From Macquaria australasica (lineage: Eukaryota; Chordata; Actinopteri; Centrarchiformes; Percichthyidae), in NCBI GenBank assembly GCA_005408345.1, contig SEMN01000310.1, forward strand, positions 548,968 to 612,967: DNA of 64,000 nucleotides. Reading direction: 5' to 3'. The first letter of the stretch is position 1, and each line of letters begins with the position of its first letter. Positions 1 to 9,553 of this stretch are shown here, piece by piece. A program made the position numbers and the translations under genes. The notes under the pieces were generated by a model. That model searched no databases, had not been told where the DNA came from, and saw only the letters and a program-made list of their open reading frames with translations.

Positions 1-115
1 GACCTGGATGAGGTCCAGAATGCCGAGCTCACTCTCAGATGAGTCCACACAGAAGACAAAGTAGAGGGTTGCGTAGTGCCGGTAAATCAGCTTGTAGTCA
101 GAGCCGCCGATGAGA
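1..115 (-). CDS. ap3s2: ap3s2 coding exon 3 (cut by window edge)
   Basis: The acceptor CTTGCTGCAG lies just above 115. The exon continues LIGGSDYKLIYRHYATLYFV, then FCVDSSESELGILDLIQV, a stretch almost invariant among sigma-3 subunits. It is still open at position 1, so the exon end is not visible. Confidence 0.92.
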
Positions 116-1684
116 CTGCAGCAAGATAAAAATGCGACTTCACAAGAAGATTCAGGTCTAGCTTTATGCTGTGTATAATTGTGACAGCAGGAAAAAGTAT
201 GCTATAAAATGAAAAGCTTAGGTTAGGTATGTAAAAAGAGAAATGAAAAGTCTACTTTTGTGGGTTTGCCTCCATCTAATGGTTAAAGTCATGCTACTGC
301 ATCTGCAGTCAGCTGCTGCACAACAGCTCCTCTTTGCTGCCAAGGGATGTCAGCTTATGTAGTGACATCAAACCAAAGTGAGAAAGCCCACAAAAGTGGC
401 CCAGGGTTTACAGCAGTTAAGTCTTTAAAGTTTGGTCAAAATGTCATAACACATTATAACTCAAATTACAGATCTGCCTTTCATTCTCTGCCAACATAAA
501 CTTAATCTGATGTTTAGCTGTCAGTCTTTGCATTAAAAGAATCATGACATAAACAAAACAAGTTCAGCTGCATCAGCTTTTCTGATAGTAGTGCATCGCT
601 CACCACTAACAAACACATCTGAGAGTCTTTTCAGATGTATATCTAGTACAAATACGTGCTTAGATATTCACAATGTGATTTTCGAACAGAATCACAGCAA
701 GCAGCAATACATGCCTTCCACCCTCCAAGAAGTTGCAGACGTTGTCGTCTCTTTTAGATACCAAATGGAAAGTCTCCCGAATGATCTGCTGCTGCATGTC
801 CTCCGCCTGCAAGACAACATGTTAGACAGTCTGCTAAGTGCCAGTCATTCTAGGAAGTGTAGTGTGTGTTTGGTTAATAAATTCACTCCACCATTATGAG
901 TCCTTGTGGCACCAAAGAAAGTATTTTTAAAAACTCTGTTCATTTCATTAAACTGGTTAACCTTTCATGCATTATGAAATTCCCACTCACAGATAACTAG
1001 TACAAACATATTATGACATCACAGAAAAAAGGCTGATGTTTAAGATGAGATCCGTGATAACCACCACATCTGGTCACTTGTGGATCCGGTTGAAGATGTT
1101 TCACGTTCGTTAATAAAAATAAAACTTCATACAGTTGCTTTAATTTACAGCTTTGAAATCAAGAATATTCAAGAAACCATTTCTGTCATATTATAAAATA
1201 CAGTAATCCAAGTGCACTCTGTCTGCCACCGACTGATTCCATTGCCTTAACCTGACCCATCACGCAAAATCGTCTGAATTTAATGCAACAGTATCTACCT
1301 AGCCTAAGCAAAACTTACTGGAGATCAGTTATTATCCATTGTTCTTTATGAGTAACGTAGGGCGATTTGCACCTGTAGCTATAAGCTACGACGTACAAAG
1401 ACAGGTCGTCAATGATCCACAATCAGGCCAATAAGCAAGTAGTTACAAAGCATAAAGCTTAGGGTTAACTTGGTTATCGACCGACGTCTTGGTAACATCT
1501 GTGGTGCGGGGGATTACGCACAAGCTGACAAACGCTAATCCAACACTGACTGCTGGTTTAGCAGCCGCAACGGACAAATGCTAATGTTTTGAACAGCAAC
1601 CCCAAACATACTTACAAAGTACTGATAGAATCGGATCAGCCGCGGTTTCCCGTGGTTGTTAAATATCAAGATGGCTTTAATCAT
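1..1684 (-). CDS. ap3s2: AP-3 complex sigma subunit, 5' three exons (partial gene)
   Basis: The sigma-3 small subunit of the AP-3 clathrin-adaptor-type coat, which acts in the cytosol on endosomal and Golgi membranes to sort cargo to lysosomes and related organelles. Exons join at 1684-1616, 806-715 and 115-1, giving 91 residues in one frame from MIKAILIFNNHGKPR through the longin-like fold segment LIGGSDYKLIYRHYATLYF to GILDLIQV at the edge. The full family protein is about 193 residues, so roughly the C-terminal half lies off the left side. Residues RFYQ near 20 and SDYKL after LIGG favour sigma-3B (AP3S2) over sigma-3A (AP3S1, with KFYQ and SDNKL as I recall). Introns are 807-1615 and 116-714; the second has a GC donor. 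The gene is divergent from igf1r. Family assignment is very secure; paralogue assignment is good but not certain. Confidence 0.9.
715..806 (-). CDS. ap3s2: ap3s2 coding exon 2
   Basis: After a TTGTCTTGCAG acceptor the exon reads AEDMQQQIIRETFHLVSKRD then DNVCNFLEGG and ends with two bases of a Ser codon (92 nt, phase 2). The donor is GGAAG followed by GCATGT, so this intron is of the GC-AG class. The first T of exon 3 completes the Ser codon, which confirms the junction. Confidence 0.9.
1616..1684 (-). CDS. ap3s2: ap3s2 coding exon 1
   Basis: Start codon is the complement of 1682-1684. The 23 codons read MIKAILIFNNHGKPRLIRFY then QYF, and the exon ends in phase 0 at a GTAAGTATG donor (complement of 1607-1615). 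The start is chosen because it reproduces the invariant N-terminus of AP sigma subunits. Confidence 0.92.
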
Positions 1685-1826
1685 CGTTGTTCTTTGGAGT
1701 TATCAAACCGCAATATGAAGTAATTGTTAAAAATGTTAAGATTCTGACTATTTAGATGACGTTAGCCTGAGTGCTTCACGGCCTCTCAGCTGCCGGATGA
1801 CTTAATTGGTTACATCCGGTTGCGTC
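1685..1826 (-). promoter_or_regulatory. ap3s2: ap3s2 5' UTR / proximal promoter, presumed
   Basis: The sequence between the ap3s2 start codon and the tail of the neighbouring LINE. No TATA box or certain initiator is recognisable. The call rests only on position, so the transcription start is unknown. The proximal promoter is either confined to this stretch or interrupted by the LINE. Confidence 0.35.
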
Positions 1827-1860
1827 TCTTCTTCTTCTTCTTCTTCTTCTTCTTCTTCTT
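1826..1860. repeat. (TTC)n microsatellite, LINE 3' tail
   Basis: About eleven TTC repeats directly abutting the 3' UTR of the minus-strand LINE. They are best explained as its (GAA)n tail rather than an independent microsatellite. Confidence 0.8.
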
Positions 1861-1973
1861 TGGCGTTTATTGGCGGTTGGCAAACCAGCTTAGAGGTGCA
1901 TTACCGCCACCAACTGGACTGGAGTGTGGAACAGGAGATTATGCAGAAAAAACAAAAACAAAACAAAAAAAAC

Positions 1974-3289
1974 CTAGATTCTTTTAGCTAAATCTGTGTC
2001 TTTTATAGACTTAATAACGTTGTAGTATATCTTGCCTGCTGTTTTCCCCAGGAGACCTGACAATGAAAAGTCACAGTGATTTGTCTTCCTCAGTGACTGA
2101 AACAGATGACTCCTCTCCATATTGTATTTCCTACATTGAAGTATTACATGTTCGACTGTTGGCCACAGTATGTGCATTTCCCGGTTGGGTGCTTGCCTAT
2201 TTTATATAATGTATGATTGAGACCTGTGTGACCTATTCTCAGACGAGTGATGATACTTTCTTCCCTTCGTTTCCAGCCCTCCATCCTCCCAGCACCAACA
2301 GGTCTTTGTATATTATATAGATGTCTTCCAGTTTCCTTATCATCCCAATGCTCCTGCCATACTGATTGTGCATATGTCCTAATGAATGTCTTAGCTTCAG
2401 CTTTGCTTAGTGGGACTTGTAGATGCTGAATTCGGAGTGTTTGTTTGGCCAAAATATCCACCTGCTCATTTCCCTCCACACCAACATGAGCAGGAACCCA
2501 AAGGAAGCGAGTAGACATAACCTTAATTCCCATCCTGTACATTATAAGGAATATTTCATTGAGAATATCCGTTCTAAATGATGATCTGCCAGATCTTGTG
2601 CTTGTTAATGCTGAGAAGCTGTCAGATGCAACCACGGTGTTCATTATTTCCTTCTCCTCTATCCACTGCAGGGCCAATAATATTGCCAATAGCTCTGTGG
2701 TATATACTGACAAATGGTCTGATACTCTTTTCTTAATATATGACTCACTCACCGGAATATATACTGCTGTATCAGGATCTTTGGAGCCATCTGTGAGTAA
2801 AAACACTGAGTCAAAATAGTTCTGGACTATGCGCCATACTGGAAGTTGCTCTGACTTGTCCTTCAGTTCTTGCTGTATGTTGAGGTCTACACTAGGCAAG
2901 GGGAATAACCAGGGAGGAATGGAAGAGATTGAGACTGTGGGGCTGTACTGTAACTGACGTAATCCTATGTTTCCTGCCTTTGCATCCCCAATCCACCCAA
3001 AACTTGTAAAATTTGTTTCATTATGTTCCCAGCAGTCTGTTAATATCCTCTTGGCAGGATGAGTATCGCATTGCCCCTGGAGATTAATCCAATATGCCAG
3101 CATTAACTTAACTCTTCTGATCCTTAATGGCATTTCTCCCATTTCTACCTGCATCGCTGATACTGGAGATGTTTTGAATGAGCCACTACAGATTCTCAAG
3201 GCCTGAGCTTGTAATACATCTAGCTTCTTGAGGTTTGACTCTGCTGCTGACATGTAAGCTATACACCCATAGTCAAAGACAGATCTCAT
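1974..3289 (-). pseudogene. LINE ORF2 remnant: RT C-terminus, RNase H, Cys motif (frameshifted)
   Basis: A 381-codon open frame (3289 down to 2144) contains four conserved RNase H acidic positions: LLTDGSK near residue 166, Glu in TTELLAILL near 199, Asp in VVASDSF near 223 and Asp in HVGVEGNEQVD near 278. It ends in CTYCGQQSNM. The expected continuation (TVEHVILQC, then KYNMERSHLF) is in another frame from about 2177 to 1974, so one frameshift near 2150-2175 breaks the protein. The catalytic RT core is absent. The copy cannot make a complete enzyme. Confidence 0.8.
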
Positions 3290-3352
3290 GAGTGCCCAGT
3301 ATATACAGTCGACCTCTTACAAACACCTCCAGTCTTTTGTTCCGGGCAGGCC

Positions 3353-3770
3353 AGTGCGTTCACATGCGCACTAGTATCCTGATTATGACCAGGTTTTTGG
3401 AGTATCCCGGTTATGTTCTGTGCATACATAAACATCATATCGACTTCAGGAACCTGGAAAAGCCCTTATCCCGGGTTTGAGAAACCTCGATATGCTACCT
3501 GGAGTACTCCAATAGAAACCAGGATACTGTGGCATGCAGATAGGCTACCATATCCAGGTTTCTGATCATTCTTTGTTGGTACCGAACATAGTGACTGAGA
3601 TGGTGAGAAATCAAGACACATCTGCACACTGATGATCAGAAAGATGGATACTGTTAGAATCATGTAAACAGGGATATGACTAACCAGGTTTCTCATGTTC
3701 CGTGTAAACATCATATCCCAAATAAGACCAAAACCAGGATAAGACTCAAAAATGCACATGGCAACGCACT
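3353..3770. mobile_element. Foldback / MITE-like element with long degenerate terminal inverted repeats
   Basis: The left end AGTGCGTTCACATGCGCAC and the right end (read in reverse) AGTGCGTTGCCATGTGCA are inverted copies. Similarity continues inward with gaps through TATCCTG, GACCAGGTTTT, GGAGTATCCCGG and GTTCTGTGCATACATAAACA. The motif 'accaggtttct' also recurs inside. This suggests a non-autonomous DNA transposon about 418 bp long. No coding capacity and no clear target duplication; the superfamily is unknown. Confidence 0.6.
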
Positions 3771-5400
3771 CATTAAAACGTGAGCCTTGATTCTTTCATT
3801 AAAATGTCATAAATATCTCTTGTGTAGCCTATGTGAGGTGAAACGTGTATTTTACACATGGTATGCAATATACTCAAGCTATGGTGAACTATCAGTCAGA
3901 AACGCTCTAGAAACTCTGAGAAACAGTTCAGACATGATGTGTTGGAAAAATGTGGCTGGATAAATGTGAAGATAACTGTATATGTTGTGGCTTAAATTCA
4001 CTCAAATTATCATCCTGGAACACATACATTATATGAACTGTATTGTGTCACCGCTTCGTATAAACATTACTAGAATTGTTCTCCACTTATTCTCAAAACC
4101 CATTGACTTCAACACGTGTTTAGAGTTTAGACGCCATAAAATATAATACAGGAGCCCTGTAGTTTAGTGAAGGTCATAATTATTTAGTTTTAGACAGTTT
4201 TAGCGTTGTAAAGTCAATACACTTTTTTATTGACAGTTTTACACTGTTTCTCTTTTTCTGTGTTTCCATAGTGTCATCAGAAGTTCTGAGGCTTTTTCCC
4301 GCCACGTTACATGTTATAGTCTTTGTGACTAATGCACCAGCAACTGAGGCACCACGTAATTACTGGACCCTTTGTACCTTTGTCAGCTGCTTAACGCTGC
4401 CTTGAAATCTCAAAGCAGTGATGTCACACCAGCTGCACCTTTCTTTGTAGTAGTTGGAGAATCTGATCAAAAGCAAAATCATGTAGCGTAGCAGCAAAAG
4501 GTCTCAAAAATCAATATACATGTTCCAAACACAGCAAATTGTATGAGGCAAATGGAACAATGGTCATAAGTAGACCCTCAACACTCATGAAGGGATTTTT
4601 TCTTAACCACATCACAAACTATGGCCTCCTAAATGTTTGAATTAACACCTCTGACACAAATAACAAACATTATGAACTTCGTCACCAAACTGGTAAGCCT
4701 ATTTACAGTAAAATCATTGTAAGGCATTTTGTCCATCCTCTGCATGCAGGCAAGGGTGAAAATCTTTTCTTACTTGTGTAATATTGCTCTGTAAGTGTCA
4801 CTGTTGCCATCAGTGAAAGGCAGATTTCTAATGTGGCTCATCTCAGCCTGTTGCTGTTCTAACAAATATAAAAAATTATGAGGTGATTGATAATGCAAAA
4901 TAATCATTCATTTAATAATCACATATTGTCAAGTTTTAATTTACAGTATTCTGTGAAAATGAATTGTAGCTAATAATACGATAATAAATGAAATAACAAT
5001 GTAATAATCCTCCATACTTAATCAGGTCTTTTTTGCTTAGGAAGCTTCCTAACTGAGTGAAATGACACAGAAGTATCTAAGTGGCAGCCATGATAAGAGC
5101 TGGTGGACTTCTCTAAATGCTAAGGAAAGGTGCTTCAATGCTTCCTTTCTTATCTCCTTTAACATAGGGGACACTGGACCATCCTTTAAGAAAGGAAAGG
5201 ATGTAATGCCCCCAATTCCTTGCGGCAGCAACATTTCAAGCGACCACGGCAGACCCACGTCAATAATACCCGTCGTCGTATAATTATGTAGCCTAATGTA
5301 AGTGCAGTTGTCTTTTCCTAAGTCCTTCTGAATTCTCCTTCACATCTTTCCTTGGCCTCATGACATTTTCCATTATGGTCAAGGAAAAGTGTTTAGGAAA
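3771..5400. other. Intergenic, nothing recognised
   Basis: AT-rich unique-looking DNA without credible exons. Segment 5040-5290 resembles a dispersed fish repeat (the short motif AAGGAAAGG occurs several times on both strands), but I cannot define its ends. Confidence 0.5.
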
Positions 5401-5641
5401 ATGGACTTCACTTATATAGCGCTTCTCAACCTTAACGGTTCCCAAAGCGCTTTACAGACTGGTCTTATTCATCCATTCACACTCACACTCACACGGAGCT
5501 GCCTCCATTGGGAGCTACTTAGGGTTCAGTGTCTTGCCCAAGGACACTTCGACATGTGGACAGGAGGAGCCAGGGATCGAACCACCAACCCTGGGATTAT
5601 AGGACAACGCGCTCTACCTCCTGACCCGCAGCCGCCCAGCC
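5401..5641 (+). repeat. Interspersed repeat of a common fish family
   Basis: Begins at CACTTATATAGCGCTTCTC and contains CAAAGCGCTTTACAGACTG, CTTGCCCAAGGACACTTCG and CAGGGATCGAACCACCAACC. I recognise this set of motifs as a widespread teleost dispersed repeat with a retroposon-like layout. No ORF. Exact family name not assigned. Confidence 0.6.
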
Positions 5642-7110
5642 ATCCAAAGTTTTACATATTACCCAAATATTCCATGCAAGGCCTCTCGTCCACATTTGTG
5701 GCGGTAATGATTGTGGTTGAGACATGACAAAGCATTTTTTAACCTTTTAACCTAACATTTACAAACATTCATATCTGGAAGCTGCTTGGAAAACCACAGG
5801 CCTTTCTGTGATTTCTTTTTGTATACATTTGAATAAGGGGAGAAGAACTGAACGACCTTTCTGAGGATTGATTGCTGTGTCATCAATATAGACTGTATAT
5901 GGGATCTACAGTTTATAGTGTAGATAAGTATCTAATTCTACGCAATGTGATACCTTACCTGTCAGATGGGGGTCCATCAGACAAAGCTTATTGGTCTGTG
6001 GTCTTATGTCAGTCTATCTGGGGATTCTTGAGCCACAACTACACTTTCAAACCAGGTCAGCCTACATTCTGTATCTCTGTGTGATCAGACCCAGCAACAT
6101 CAAAATGTCAGACCACATTTCCTGTTCTGATTTCATATCCATTAATTCTCTGTTCTGCGTTTTTCATCATTAGTGCTGCAAAGCCACCCGGGCTGTTGTC
6201 TGCATATCATCTATTATTTCCCCTCTAAATTCCCTTCCTCCTGCATGAGCACAGTGGAAAACAAACAGACGCTCATTAGCATGTGTGACCCGTTGGTGGT
6301 AAACAGGCTTATTTCCACATGAGTGCAGTGCAAGAATGGATTCCACCGGGACAGTCGAGGTAGGTGGGCCCGCCGGCTGCCTTCATGGGGACTTTAATAG
6401 GGACTTAACAAATGCAAGTGGACAGGCACAACATTCTCTGGCACAGGAAGGTCATGTTGGTACAGTGAGCACTTGTTAGAGGGTGACTCACTATATTTGG
6501 ACTCTTGGGTGGCCACTGATATTCACTTCATTTTTAATGTGCATTTTTTTCCCTCTCAGTGCTAATTGTTGGATTGTGACGGATGCCGAGTGCTGTCTGC
6601 CAGAGCTGAGGTAATGTGTGGCGTTCAAATAATGCCTCTGTGCTCCGCTCTGTGAAGTGATGAAAGCGGCCTGTAATTACAGGGATAATCAAAACTGTCA
6701 GGGGCTCTTCTATGGACGGTTTTGTTTACTGTCTGCTTCTCTCACAGCATCCCAAGCTGCTGGCCCTCCACTTCCTCAGCCTGGGCCTCAGACCTCAAAA
6801 GATCATTGCAACTGTACCTGTCTGTGTCTCAAACAAAGTCAAAGTCAGTGTTATGAGATGAGTTGTTTTAAAATCTGCACATATCGGGAGCACAACTTTA
6901 ATTGTTCTGTCTCCCTATATATTCAGCTCACACGGCTACAGTAGGACTTTATTTTCTCTCTTAGTTTTGTGGCTTTTTTTTGGAGTTAAATGGGTCATAC
7001 AAGGCCATGGTTAACAGTTAAAATGGCTGTTTGGCTCTATATGTCAGACAAAGCTTTAACACTGTCAGGGTTACTGGGTCTATATCCACTGTGTCCTCCC
7101 ATGATAACAA
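5642..7110. other. Intergenic, no gene seen
   Basis: No exon-like coding potential with plausible splice sites. Segment 6180-6900 is relatively GC-balanced and free of recognisable repeats, so it is the part of this block most worth checking for conserved non-coding sequence. Confidence 0.45.
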
Positions 7111-7293
7111 TCAGGGTGGGAAATTAACTTTATAAAATATGTATAAATATATATCTACCAGCCACTGACAGATACATGTTCAAATTCACCAGCCACTCAA
7201 TGGTAAATCATTATTTTGTGTCTGAAATCTACCAGCCACGTTCTCAATTTTACCAGCATTTGGCTTGTGGTTGGTGCTAATTTCCCACCCTGA
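7111..7293. mobile_element. Short palindromic MITE-like element
   Basis: A perfect 16-bp inverted repeat, TCAGGGTGGGAAATTA at 7111-7126 and its complement at 7278-7293, brackets 183 bp. Inside, the motif ACCAGCCAC is repeated. Size and termini suit a miniature non-autonomous DNA transposon; no target duplication is obvious. Confidence 0.55.
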
Positions 7294-7712
7294 TAACAAC
7301 ATATGCAAAGACATTTTCTAACCAGGTCTTTAGAAGGAATACAATTTTCATAGTTTTCTTTAGCCAATTAGCAGTTTGAAGCTTTACCCCTCTTGTTTTT
7401 ATTTTACTGTAGAAGATTAGAAGTCTGCAGTTAGTTCCACTCCCCTCAAGATGGCAGCATTTCGGTGTGTTTTCAGAGGAAACCTTAGAGCCCAGTGTTG
7501 TTGCGTGAGTTGCCACCAAGCTCCACAAGACATGACTACATGATGAGATGTCTTTGAGGGCCTAATTTTCCAAAATGTTCTATGTTTATTCTGTACAAAT
7601 CATCCATATATTCCGTTGTATTTTAGTAAACACAATTTTAAAATGTGTCTTGATTTTTAAGATTCAGGCATGGGGTTTCGAATAATGCGAGTTTGTTATT
7701 TTTTGGTTTGTT

Positions 7713-7780
7713 GATAGATAGATAGATAGATAGATAGATACTTTATTGATTTTTGAAATTTAGGAAATACCATATGAATG
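7713..7780 (-). repeat. (GATA)n with probable RTE/Rex3-type LINE 3' end
   Basis: Seven GATA units at 7713-7740 are followed by CTTTATTGATTTTTGAAATTT. On the minus strand this reads as AATCAATAAAG then (TATC)n, which resembles the 3' terminus of fish RTE-clade (Rex3-like) LINEs. A second short array of GACA units lies at 7871-7899. Confidence 0.5.
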
Positions 7781-8640
7781 ATATTATGAAACATTAAACA
7801 AAGTTAAATAGCCTATCATAATGTAAAGACAGCTATGGCTACATAGTACTTTTTGTCTAGATAACGCTTAAGACAGACAGACAGACAAGACAGACAGACC
7901 CTTGTAGGTTAATTAATATAGGCAATGACATATAGACGCAAGAGATATTTGTACATGTATGAATGCCTATAACACTATATACATATAAAGACACACCTGT
8001 GACTGCGTAAAATGGTTAAGAGTGTAATTACATGTGATGCAGAAAGATTTGGCAGCCCTCCGCTGTGTATTTGTGAGCAGCAAAACAACCCTGATCCGGG
8101 ATCCACATCCCGGATTTCTTTCACACCGCGTCGTAAACGGAGTCGCTACGGCGGTGACCAGAGAAGAGAAAGGATACGCTGAGGTCTCACTCTGTCTACA
8201 TTTTAGAGCTGTTATGGTGATGATGTGGACCGCTGCGAAGAAAGTGCACAACATAAATGAATGCTTTCGTCAAACTGGACAGCAACTTTTGTTTATGGGC
8301 TACTGGGAGATTAATGACGGTCCACTTTGTAACTCCTGCCTCGGTGTCTGGTGTGTGAATGTAGAAGGAAAAGATGGCGTAGTGAAATGGTTCTCTGTTG
8401 CTAAATGATAATAAAGTAATAAGATGTGGTGTCCTTTTACAAATATCGTTTACAGTTTATCCTGTCAACGACACAGAGATAAAACTGACCTTCTTGTGAT
8501 GAGCGCCAGACCAGTCACTATGGTAACTGCTCTCCTAAGGTGGCTAAACTGCAGTAAGAGCGACGCCCACTTTCACAGACTGGAAGGCGGGGCAGAAGCC
8601 CGAGTGATTCATCTTTTCAAACAGAGACGATCTCTGCGCA
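7781..8640. other. Upstream flank of igf1r, no gene seen
   Basis: Contains an imperfect palindrome at 8094-8120 (GATCCGGGATCC then CATCCCGGATT) and becomes GC-richer from about 8480. The open frame at 8034-8408 shows no recognisable domain and is probably chance. Confidence 0.4.
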
Positions 8641-8809
8641 CGGCGCTGTGTTTATAGTGAACACGGCAGACTGCAGACTGTACGTACCTGTACATTAATC
8701 TGTCCGACTACGCTACGTGTTCAGCTATCTATCGACGGAGGGCATTAGATAATCAAAAGACTTGACCTAGTCCGGAGCAATAAGGTCAAATACTCCATTT
8801 CCCGTTGAT

Positions 8810-8869
8810 ATGAAGGTGAATTACAGCTACCACAACAACGCGGTGTGTGCGTGCATGATGAGCGGCTGA
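8810..8869 (+). other. Upstream ORF 1 (19 codons) in presumed igf1r leader
   Basis: ATG at 8810, stop TGA at 8867-8869. It counts as a leader uORF only if transcription starts upstream of it, which is not known. Confidence 0.3.
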
Positions 8870-8898
8870 GGAGGAGGAGGAGGAGGAGAAGAAGGAGG
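8869..8898 (+). repeat. (GGA)n purine tract in igf1r leader
   Basis: Roughly ten GGA/GAA triplets in a row. It may form purine-rich structure in DNA or RNA. Confidence 0.7.
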
Positions 8899-8993
8899 CT
8901 GCGGTCTGAAACCAGATTTTATCCTGGCTGTTTCAAAACCAGCGTCGTGTCGTTCACACATGGGGGCTGTGTATCGATTTAATATGTAATAAT

Positions 8994-9026
8994 ATGCCCC
9001 AGACCGTCTCTTTCATCCCATTTTAA
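8994..9026 (+). other. Upstream ORF 2 (10 codons) in presumed igf1r leader
   Basis: ATG at 8994 and TAA at 9024-9026, a minimal peptide MPQTVSFIPF. Same reservation about the transcription start. Confidence 0.3.
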
Positions 9027-9098
9027 GGGGGTTTGACCCGTTTTCTGCCTTCTGAGGATCCTCCAGCAGCGGGACGTTGAACGTTTTTTCCTCCAGAT

Positions 9099-9200
9099 AT
9101 GGAGTGTGAAGATGCGGATTACAGAGGAATCCCCACCGCTAGTTTAGCCGCATTGGTTTCATTATACACGTCAACGCGGTGTTGTTTTTGGCAGGAATAA
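9099..9200 (+). other. Upstream ORF 3 (33 codons) in presumed igf1r leader
   Basis: ATG at 9099 to TAA at 9198-9200, ending 262 bases before the receptor start. It begins MECEDADYRG. The -3 base is a purine context (GATATGG), so initiation is plausible. No known homologue. Confidence 0.35.
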
Positions 9201-9462
9201 ACAGAACTATGACTACATATTTTCTGGCGAGAGGAATAAATCGGTGATTTTGGAGCACGACTGGACTGCCATTAGGAAACGTGAGAAAGCTATCCTGCTA
9301 GCCTGTATGTAGTAGCTATTAGCTCCATTAGCCGGCTAACAGCTAAAAGGTGCTGGCTGGGTGTTAAAAAAAGCTTTTTAGTAATTCTGACCAGGTTTTG
9401 CCCACGTTTCCTCCCCTCAACATATTTATTTACAGGATTTGGGAGGATTTACTCATCCAGGA

Positions 9463-9553
9463 ATGAGGTCTCGAATGGAAAGGAGCCGCTTGACCTTGTT
9501 TTGGGGTCTGATGCTGGGTCTGTCGTCCTGCCTCCGGCCCGCCACCGCAGAGA
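9463..9553 (+). CDS. igf1r: igf1r exon 1: signal peptide
   Basis: Thirty codons plus one base: a basic start (MRSRMERSR), a hydrophobic core LTLFWGLMLGLSS, then a probable cleavage region near ATAE. Donor A|GTAAGT. A second in-frame ATG at 9475 would also leave a signal peptide. The upstream ATG is preferred because it has a purine at -3, whereas the second has C. Confidence 0.9.

Larger units (their letters stand above)
1826..3305 (-). mobile_element. 5'-truncated I/Nimb-type LINE with RNase H and (GAA)n tail
   Basis: A non-LTR retrotransposon copy on the minus strand, next to the ap3s2 promoter. Visible are the end of the reverse transcriptase ORF, a C-terminal RNase H domain, a short 3' UTR with AATAAACGCCAAA, and a terminal (GAA)n tail, read on the plus strand as (TTC)n at 1826-1860. 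RNase H in ORF2 and a short tandem tail are hallmarks of the I superfamily (I/Nimb). The 5' end stops abruptly near 3305 inside the RT C-terminal region, as expected for incomplete reverse transcription. No target-site duplication was evident. Confidence 0.8.
8640..9462 (+). promoter_or_regulatory. igf1r: igf1r CpG-rich 5' region / presumed promoter and 5' UTR
   Basis: A GC- and CpG-rich block precedes the igf1r start codon, with a purine (GGA)n run at 8869-8898 and no TATA box I can recognise. Mammalian IGF1R also has a TATA-less promoter and a roughly 1 kb structured 5' UTR, so a start site in this block is likely but not visible. At least three short upstream open frames lie within it. Confidence 0.55.

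Noticed and set aside
2247..2819. Plus-strand frames opposite the LINE
   Set aside because: Antisense shadows of the RNase H coding region.
5401..5641. Possible tRNA-derived gene in the repeat
   Set aside because: GATCGAA-like words recall a tRNA B-box, but no cloverleaf can be assembled and the sequence fits a dispersed repeat.
8034..8408. 124-codon plus-strand frame upstream of igf1r
   Set aside because: No recognisable domain, weak start context, and frames of this size arise by chance here; not supported as a gene.
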